DNA of 29,342 bases from IMG/VR virus record IMGVR_UViG_3300043099_000594, positions 1 to 29,342 of that record, one strand, 5' to 3'. Shown here piece after piece: positions 25,095 to 29,342 of the stretch (positions within the stretch are counted from its first letter, which is position 1; each line of letters opens with the position of its first letter). The notes under the pieces were generated by a model, which saw only the letters and a list, made by a program, of their open reading frames with translations, was not told where the DNA came from and did not search any database. The position numbers were made by a program, and so were the translations under genes. The DNA is from a virus.

Positions 25095-26813
25095 TCAAAC
25101 AATCTGATAGATTAGTTTAGAATACAAAGCCAAGAAGTTTTCAGGATAAGTAGTATCTATTGATGGAACAGTATCATTTCCTCCAGAAACTGCAGATGCT
25201 TGGGAAGATTGTTGTTGAGTTGGTAAAGGAAGAACTGTAACTTGTGTTTGTGGTGCTCTTGGAGCAGCAGTTGCTGCAGATCTTGGTGCTGGTGCAACAG
25301 GACTTATTGGTGGTGTTACAGTTCCAGGAGATGATATTTGCCCTAAGAAAGTTTGAAATCTTCTATAAAAATCTGATGTATGAACATTTTCTTGAGATCC
25401 TCCAGGAAGAGATGGCCAAACTCCTTTTAATTTATTCACTACTTCATTGATTTTACCTGACCTAATTAAATTAACTATTTCCTGTTCTCCTCCAGAAAAA
25501 AGACCGGCAAGATATGCTCTATTAATTTTGTATTGATTTTCTTGATTATACAATGCTGTTGATGGATCTAACCCTGCTGCTATAGCTCTTTCTCTCAAGT
25601 AATAAGACATTTGCTGCATGTTGCCCATAGCCCCTGAGGTTTTACCTTGTGCTCTGAATGATTCAACTTTTGATATGGCTTCATCAATAGTCATTTGAGA
25701 CAAACCAGGCATAGGACCTATTTTATTAACTGATTCTAATCCACCTTCTGCTCCAGAAATTGCTGACATCAAAGCATTAATTTCTCCAGGGGCAGGTCCT
25801 GACATAATTTGACCAGGAGGGGGAGGAGCACCCCCACCTCCTCCACCTCCTCTCCCACCTGTTTTTTGAGGTTGCCTGTCTTGTTCTTTTTGTTTGCCTA
25901 ATAAAAAGTCAAGTGCTGCTTCAAATTTTTTGTTTAATTTTTCGAATCTCCTCAAATCATCTTGTGGAATTGGAACTAAATTTCCAGGTTCTACTGATGC
26001 TTTTTGTTGTTGTGTAAGTTCTTCTAATCTTTGTTGTGATTGATCTTCTTGTGGTCTATTGAAGATACTACTTGCTAATGCAATTCCTCCACCAACAAGT
26101 GCAGCTCTTCCACCAAATTTACCCAATCTTCCAAGTGCTCCCCCTGCTCCAGCTGCTGCAGGAGCTGCTGATGCTGCTGCTCTTGTTGCTGCCCCACCTC
26201 CAAATAACTTCCCAACCAAAGATGTTGCTACTGCACCAGCAATTCCAGCACCAATAGCAGGAAGATATGTTAATCCTATTCCAAGAAGTGGTCCAATAAT
26301 TTTAGATGGGTCTCCAGATAAAATCCCCTGCATCAAATTAAACATAGAGAGTGCTCTGATAGCACCTCCAGCACCACTAAAGAATGACCCTACATATTTT
26401 TTAACTGCACCAAGAACATCAGATTTCTTATCTCCTAACTCTTTCTTACCAAATAATCTACCTCTATTTGCAACTCTTTTTCTAAAATCTTCTATTTCTT
26501 TTTTATTTGTATCTTGAGTTTCTTTATAATCTTGAAGAATAATTGATGCAATTCTATCAAGATTATTGTTGACAATCTCAAGGTCTAAAGTCAATCTTCC
26601 TAAAGAAGAAATAACTCTTTTTGGCGCTCCAATTTCTGGATCTGTTTGTTCAGAAGACCCAGATACAATTTGTTGAGGGACTTGTCTTTTTGGAAACATC
26701 CCAGCAATTCTTGTGAGTTTTGGCGTAGCAGAGAATCCAAATTTACTTCTGGAACTTGCTCCTGAAATAAATCTAGATACTCTATCTTTAAATCCAAAAT
26801 CTCCTGGAGTCAT
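25095..26813 (-). CDS. Tape-measure-like tail protein with lambda-R-like transglycosylase domain (572 aa)
   Basis: A basic N-terminus leads to KKYVGSFFSG (138-147) and then a long Gly/Ala-rich hydrophobic stretch (148-250, e.g. GPLLGIGLTYLPAIGAGIAG) typical of tape measures. After a poly-Gly/Pro linker (319-334), residues about 343-492 resemble the lambda R endolysin fold: SGAEGG with probable catalytic Glu356, a central helical part, and VWPSLPGGSQ matching the lambda R motif IWASLPG. Such enzymes cleave the glycan strands of peptidoglycan. The end is FLALYSKLIYQIV. Its ATG follows directly on the stop of the gp51-like frame. Its length is close to that of T4 gp29 (590 aa), so it may be the tape measure itself. 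Confidence 0.7.
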   Translation of the reverse strand: MTPGDFGFKDRVSRFISGASSRSKFGFSATPKLTRIAGMFPKRQVPQQIVSGSSEQTDPEIGAPKRVISSLGRLTLDLEIVNNNLDRIASIILQDYKETQDTNKKEIEDFRKRVANRGRLFGKKELGDKKSDVLGAVKKYVGSFFSGAGGAIRALSMFNLMQGILSGDPSKIIGPLLGIGLTYLPAIGAGIAGAVATSLVGKLFGGGAATRAAASAAPAAAGAGGALGRLGKFGGRAALVGGGIALASSIFNRPQEDQSQQRLEELTQQQKASVEPGNLVPIPQDDLRRFEKLNKKFEAALDFLLGKQKEQDRQPQKTGGRGGGGGGGAPPPPGQIMSGPAPGEINALMSAISGAEGGLESVNKIGPMPGLSQMTIDEAISKVESFRAQGKTSGAMGNMQQMSYYLRERAIAAGLDPSTALYNQENQYKINRAYLAGLFSGGEQEIVNLIRSGKINEVVNKLKGVWPSLPGGSQENVHTSDFYRRFQTFLGQISSPGTVTPPISPVAPAPRSAATAAPRAPQTQVTVLPLPTQQQSSQASAVSGGNDTVPSIDTTYPENFLALYSKLIYQIV

Positions 26814-26996
26814 TTATTTTACTCTTGATGCTTTTTCTTCTTCTTCTTTGATATGATTTTCTAAAAGAGTTAAGTAGATTTCACGTTCCCACGGCATCAT
26901 ATTTTCAATCTCAGTCAAAGAGTATTTATGATACTGCATCAAGGCAAAATTAACTCTATAATAAGACTCCAAATCTTCATGACTAAGGACTATCCG
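26814..26996 (-). CDS. gp51: gp51-like frameshift extension of gp26
   Basis: In the -1 frame relative to gp26, 60 sense codons run from 26996 to a TAA at 26816-26814, directly before the ATG of the next gene. The peptide begins RIVLSHEDLESYYRVNFALM and goes on with QYHKYSLTEIENMMPWEREI and YLTLLENHIKEEEE. It is strongly protein-like and resembles the second half of tail-assembly chaperones, or gp51 by position. There is no ATG, GTG or TTG ahead of the conserved part; the first ATG is codon 20, and the frame is closed by TGA upstream in gp26. Expression therefore most plausibly comes from a -1 frameshift, giving a 302-residue gp26-gp51 fusion. Confidence 0.75.
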   Translation of the reverse strand, partial: RIVLSHEDLESYYRVNFALMQYHKYSLTEIENMMPWEREIYLTLLENHIKEEEEKASRVK

Positions 26997-27721
26997 AAAA
27001 AACTTGAGAGTCCCTCCAATACAATTTCATTCTCAACGCCAGTGTTTGGATTCTTAACTGTTAATGTGTGAGAAAGTTTAGGCATAGTATCAAAGAACTC
27101 TTCAATACCTTTGAATTGATTTGAATCAAATGTCTGTAACCATTCAATCAATTCTTTCTTAGTAACATCAGCAGCAGACCAAGATTCATCTTTGGTATAA
27201 ACCATATCCACACAAGATGCAACAATATCAAATGATTTGTCAATAGTTTCTTTACTTCCAGTTTGTCCAGAGAAATCAAAATTATTATCAATAAACTCTT
27301 GAAGTGATGGATACTTCATCTTAACTGTAATACTATCATCAACTTTAATTTCAGATGTATGATTTTCTGGAATTACAACTTCAATCTCATCAATATTAAC
27401 AGTAACATCTACACGTGTTTCATTATCATCTGGACAGGTGATGATTAATTCTACTGATTCTCCAACTGACTTTGCTCTAATATTTAAAAACAGATACTCA
27501 ATATCAAAACTTGGAAGAGAATCAATCTTAATGCCTCTGGTTAAAATACAATCTTTCAATGTATTCTTAACTGCATTAGTAATATCTTTTGAATTACCAC
27601 TTTCCATAGCCAAGATAAGAATCTTTTCTTCCTTGACTAAGAAAGGTCTGTACTTAATAGTCTTTTTGTTTGATGGTAATGTCAACTCATAGGTTGGAGT
27701 TGCAACTGTAGGTAAAGGCAT
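26990..27721 (-). CDS. gp26: gp26-like baseplate hub / tail assembly chaperone (243 aa)
   Basis: It begins MPLPTVATPTYELTLPSNKK, then TIKYRPFLVKEEKILILAME, the hallmark of the T4-type gp26 baseplate family. Later parts contain IEYLFLNIRAKSVGE and a zinc-free LIITCPDD beta region. The C-terminal half is helical (WSAADVTKKELIEWLQTF; IEEFFDTMPKLSHTLTVKN). The protein helps assemble the hub and is probably not a major virion component. It stops at TAG (26990-26992), two codons after a TTTTTTC slippery site. It has a late promoter upstream and lies just before the tape-measure-like genes. This is the same position as G/GT chaperones in other tailed phages. Confidence 0.85.
   Translation of the reverse strand: MPLPTVATPTYELTLPSNKKTIKYRPFLVKEEKILILAMESGNSKDITNAVKNTLKDCILTRGIKIDSLPSFDIEYLFLNIRAKSVGESVELIITCPDDNETRVDVTVNIDEIEVVIPENHTSEIKVDDSITVKMKYPSLQEFIDNNFDFSGQTGSKETIDKSFDIVASCVDMVYTKDESWSAADVTKKELIEWLQTFDSNQFKGIEEFFDTMPKLSHTLTVKNPNTGVENEIVLEGLSSFFG
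26996..27017 (-). promoter_or_regulatory. -1 programmed frameshift signal (GGAGGG + TTTTTTC)
   Basis: The heptamer T TTT TTC (27002-26996) is read by gp26 as AGT-TTT-TTC. This is the X-XXY-YYZ layout in which both tRNA-Phe can re-pair one base back. Nine nt upstream is GGAGGG (27017-27012), an internal Shine-Dalgarno-like stimulator in the same geometry as in E. coli dnaX. The gp26 stop follows two codons later. No clear downstream hairpin was seen. Confidence 0.75.
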
Positions 27722-27747
27722 ATTAAAATATAAAATTCAGGTTTAGT

Positions 27748-27755
27748 TATTTATC
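27748..27755 (-). promoter_or_regulatory. T4-type late promoter (GATAAATA)
   Basis: GATAAATA on the minus strand contains the TAA stop of the tube-initiator-like gene (27751-27753). It lies 26 nt upstream of the gp26 ATG. It would drive the gp26-gp51-tape measure-hub unit. Confidence 0.6.
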
Positions 27756-28527
27756 CCACATCTCTTGGGTTAGGATTTAATCCAGTGATAGGAATATTTT
27801 CATTAATCAATCTAACTTGTCTATTTAATTCCCCCAATGTTGCTCCAGAATCTCCTCCAGGTTGAGCACTTGAATTTCCACCATCACCATTTATTGGTTT
27901 TCCATCAGACTTTTCAAATCTGTAAATATCATAATTAAATGTTACTGTTGTTCTTAATATATTTGCGCCTTCATATGAAACTGGAACTGCAATTACATTA
28001 GTTGGATAAGCATTTCTTAAAATATAAGTGCAGTTACTATCAGGAACATCATATACTCCATTCTCAACTAATCTTTGGTCAGGGGTTCTAAAATTTCTTT
28101 CAAATTTAGTTATAATAACTTCTTTTTTATATCCACTTAATCCATTATTTTGAGGATAATTAAACTTTTGATATGACTCATAAGGAACCCCTGAATTTGG
28201 ACTAATATATCCCATCCAACTTTCAAAAAATCTTAAAATATTATAGTTATTATCAATATAAAAACTTATATCTACAGGAGGATAAACTCTTTTATTTGCA
28301 AATGTTTCTGTGATTCCTTGTCTGTCTCCAAATACTTGCGTGGTTTCATATGAAGTTCCTGGAAGAACTGCCTCATATGCCAAAAAATCTATATCCTTTT
28401 CAAAAGATTGGTTGATACCATCATAGTCAGCACTTACATGCACATTAAAATAATTAGATAAAGAAGGTTTAAATTTCTTTAATATATCATCAGTTTTATA
28501 ATACAACTTAGTGTAATCTACTGCCAT
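27751..28527 (-). CDS. Tube-fold baseplate protein, probable tail-tube initiator (gp54/gp48-like, 258 aa)
   Basis: The sequence fits the tail-tube (gp19-like) fold used by T4 gp54 and gp48. It contains FNVHVSADYDG, FLAYEAVLPGTSYETTQVFG, KRVYPPVDISFYIDNNYNIL and FFESWMGYISP. The late segment has RNAYPTNVIAVPVSYEGANI followed by TTVTFNYDIYRFE, the usual strand pair of tube subunits. The last about 40 residues are Gly/Asn/Ser-rich. It sits immediately upstream of gp26. Of the two T4 names, gp54 (initiator) fits the length better, but the assignment is uncertain. It diverges from gp4 across 31 nt. Confidence 0.65.
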   Translation of the reverse strand: MAVDYTKLYYKTDDILKKFKPSLSNYFNVHVSADYDGINQSFEKDIDFLAYEAVLPGTSYETTQVFGDRQGITETFANKRVYPPVDISFYIDNNYNILRFFESWMGYISPNSGVPYESYQKFNYPQNNGLSGYKKEVIITKFERNFRTPDQRLVENGVYDVPDSNCTYILRNAYPTNVIAVPVSYEGANILRTTVTFNYDIYRFEKSDGKPINGDGGNSSAQPGGDSGATLGELNRQVRLINENIPITGLNPNPRDVG

Positions 28528-28558
28528 CTAAATACTTTGAAGTGCCTATATTATATGT
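28528..28558. promoter_or_regulatory. Divergent gap between tube-initiator and gp4 genes
   Basis: This 31-nt AT-rich gap must hold at least the start of one transcript. CTAAATA (28528-28534, plus strand) is a weak late-promoter-like match 24 nt before the gp4 ATG. The minus strand has TATAAT in this gap. Neither is convincing alone, and no Shine-Dalgarno is seen for gp4. Confidence 0.3.
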
Positions 28559-28993
28559 ATGAGTTATAAAGGAATATACAAACCTTCTTATCCACAAAAA
28601 TACATAGGAGACCCAAACAATATTGTCTACAGGTCATTGTGGGAAAGAAAGTTTATGACCTACTGTGATTTGAATGAAAATATAATGAAGTGGGCATCAG
28701 AAGAAATTTGGATTCCTTATTTGTCACCAATAGATAGAAGAGTACATAGATATTTTCCTGACTTTTTTATAAAATACAAAGATAGTAAAGGTAATATCAA
28801 AGAAAGTTTGATTGAAATAAAACCAAAAAGACAAGTTGAAGGACCTAAAGCACAAAAGCGTGTGTCACAAAAGCAAATGTATGAAATAAAAGAGTTTGCT
28901 AAGAACCAAGCAAAATGGAAAGCAGCAAAAGAATTTTGTGAGGATAGAAGATGGGAGTTTCAAATATTGACTGAAGACCACTTGGGGGTATAA
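28559..28993 (+). CDS. gp4: Head completion protein gp4 (PD-(D/E)XK nuclease fold)
   Basis: This 144-residue protein matches the T4 gp4/gp50 head-completion family. Conserved parts are YRSLWERKFMTYCD, MKWASEEIWIPYLSPID, HRYFPDFFI and ESLIEIKPKRQ. The residues E29, D68, E86 and K88 form a complete PD-(D/E)XK-like set (E...D...ExK), shared with TnsA-type endonucleases. Family knowledge: gp4 joins heads after packaging and is needed for infectivity, possibly by trimming DNA ends. It runs opposite to the tail genes and overlaps the next plus-strand gene at TAATG. Confidence 0.85.
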   Translation: MSYKGIYKPSYPQKYIGDPNNIVYRSLWERKFMTYCDLNENIMKWASEEIWIPYLSPIDRRVHRYFPDFFIKYKDSKGNIKESLIEIKPKRQVEGPKAQKRVSQKQMYEIKEFAKNQAKWKAAKEFCEDRRWEFQILTEDHLGV

Positions 28994-29342
28994 TGGCTTA
29001 TAAAACTATCTTCGAAGAAATCCAAGAAGAGACTGGAGGAAGAAGTCAACCAAGAGAATGGTATAGAGAAAAAGTATTTGATAAAAGTCCTGAAAATATT
29101 ATAACAGAAGAAAGGGCAGATGAAGTTGGAGATGTTTTGGAGCGAGACCAAAATAGAAGCACATCATTTCCTTTGCTATTCAACTTAATGCTTTATAAGT
29201 ATAAAGCAAAGACAAGAAGAGACCTTCCCTTTTATGATAAGTATCCTTTAGCATTTGTTTTAGAAATGGATGCAAGGTCATTCTTTGCAGTGAACTTACA
29301 TTACTATTCTCCTGAACAAAGAATGGGTCTTGTGATGAGTTT
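28993..29342 (+). CDS. Conserved phage protein, partial (LHYY motif)
   Basis: The ATG overlaps the gp4 stop (TAATG) with GGGGG just upstream as ribosome-binding site. The 116 codons seen run off the right edge. The start is MAYKTIFEEIQEETGG with REWYREKVFDKS. Later comes DLPFYDKYPLAFVLEMDARS followed by FFAVNLHYYSPEQR. A YDKYPL...LHY pattern recurs in hypothetical proteins of T4-like cyanophages as I remember them. T4 places gene 53 after gene 4, but I see no similarity to gp53. The function is not assigned. Coupling to gp4 suggests a head or DNA-packaging role. Confidence 0.7.
   Translation, partial: MAYKTIFEEIQEETGGRSQPREWYREKVFDKSPENIITEERADEVGDVLERDQNRSTSFPLLFNLMLYKYKAKTRRDLPFYDKYPLAFVLEMDARSFFAVNLHYYSPEQRMGLVMS

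Noticed and set aside
26814-26940. Independent gp51 gene starting at an internal ATG (codon 20 of the frame)
   Set aside because: It would drop the conserved SHEDLESYYRVNFAL part, and no good ribosome-binding site precedes it. A frameshift from gp26 explains the whole frame better.
28993-29342. Assignment of the right-edge gene as gp53
   Set aside because: T4 gene order suggested it, but no gp53-like motifs are visible; left unnamed.

Overview
This window is part of the virion-structure region of a T4-like myovirus. It most likely comes from a marine cyanophage of Prochlorococcus or Synechococcus. The evidence is: low-GC DNA; recognisable T4-type morphogenesis proteins (gp4 head completion, a tube-fold baseplate protein, gp26, and hub/OB-fold proteins like gp27 and gp5); late promoters of the TATAAATA type; very large glycine-rich, collagen-like and beta-helical tail-fibre genes; and a small protein carrying the C-terminal signature of CP12, the Calvin-cycle regulator. 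Nearly everything is on the minus strand. The exceptions are one structural gene in the middle and the gp4 pair at the right edge.

Layout, right to left (the direction of most transcription): gp4 and a partial gene on the plus strand (28559-29342). Then on the minus strand a tube-initiator-like protein, gp26, a gp51-like reading frame with no start codon of its own, two tape-measure-like proteins each carrying a different cell-wall hydrolase domain, a gp27-like hub, the CP12-like protein, a gp5-like OB-fold hub without lysozyme, a beta-helical spike, a stand-alone S74 chaperone protein, and a 56-residue ORF. Next come a strong sigma70-type promoter and tRNA-Leu(UAA). A bidirectional terminator separates these from a convergent plus-strand structural gene. 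The left half (16453-1) is a tail-fibre factory: 1701-, 945-, 126-, 1292- (collagen-like, S74 tail), 109-, 104-, 731- and 61-residue proteins and a partial glycine-rich/LamG protein.

The most striking signal is at 26996-27017. Gene 26 ends on a perfect in-frame slippery heptamer (T TTT TTC), preceded after 9 nt by an internal Shine-Dalgarno-like GGAGGG. A -1 slip enters exactly the open frame that encodes the gp51-like peptide. This would give gp26 plus a gp26-gp51 fusion, the arrangement used by G/GT tail-assembly chaperones of lambda-type phages, and it lies directly upstream of the tape-measure-like genes. Together with the move of wall-degrading domains from gp5 onto those two proteins, it suggests that the cyanophage tail-tip module is built and deployed differently from that of T4.

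Other notable signals are back-to-back abutting late promoters, late promoters laid on the stop codons of upstream genes, twin 5' leaders before two fibre genes, duplicated fibre modules, and a glycine-rich domain inserted into a LamG fold. All functional names come from motif recognition by eye; no database search was possible.
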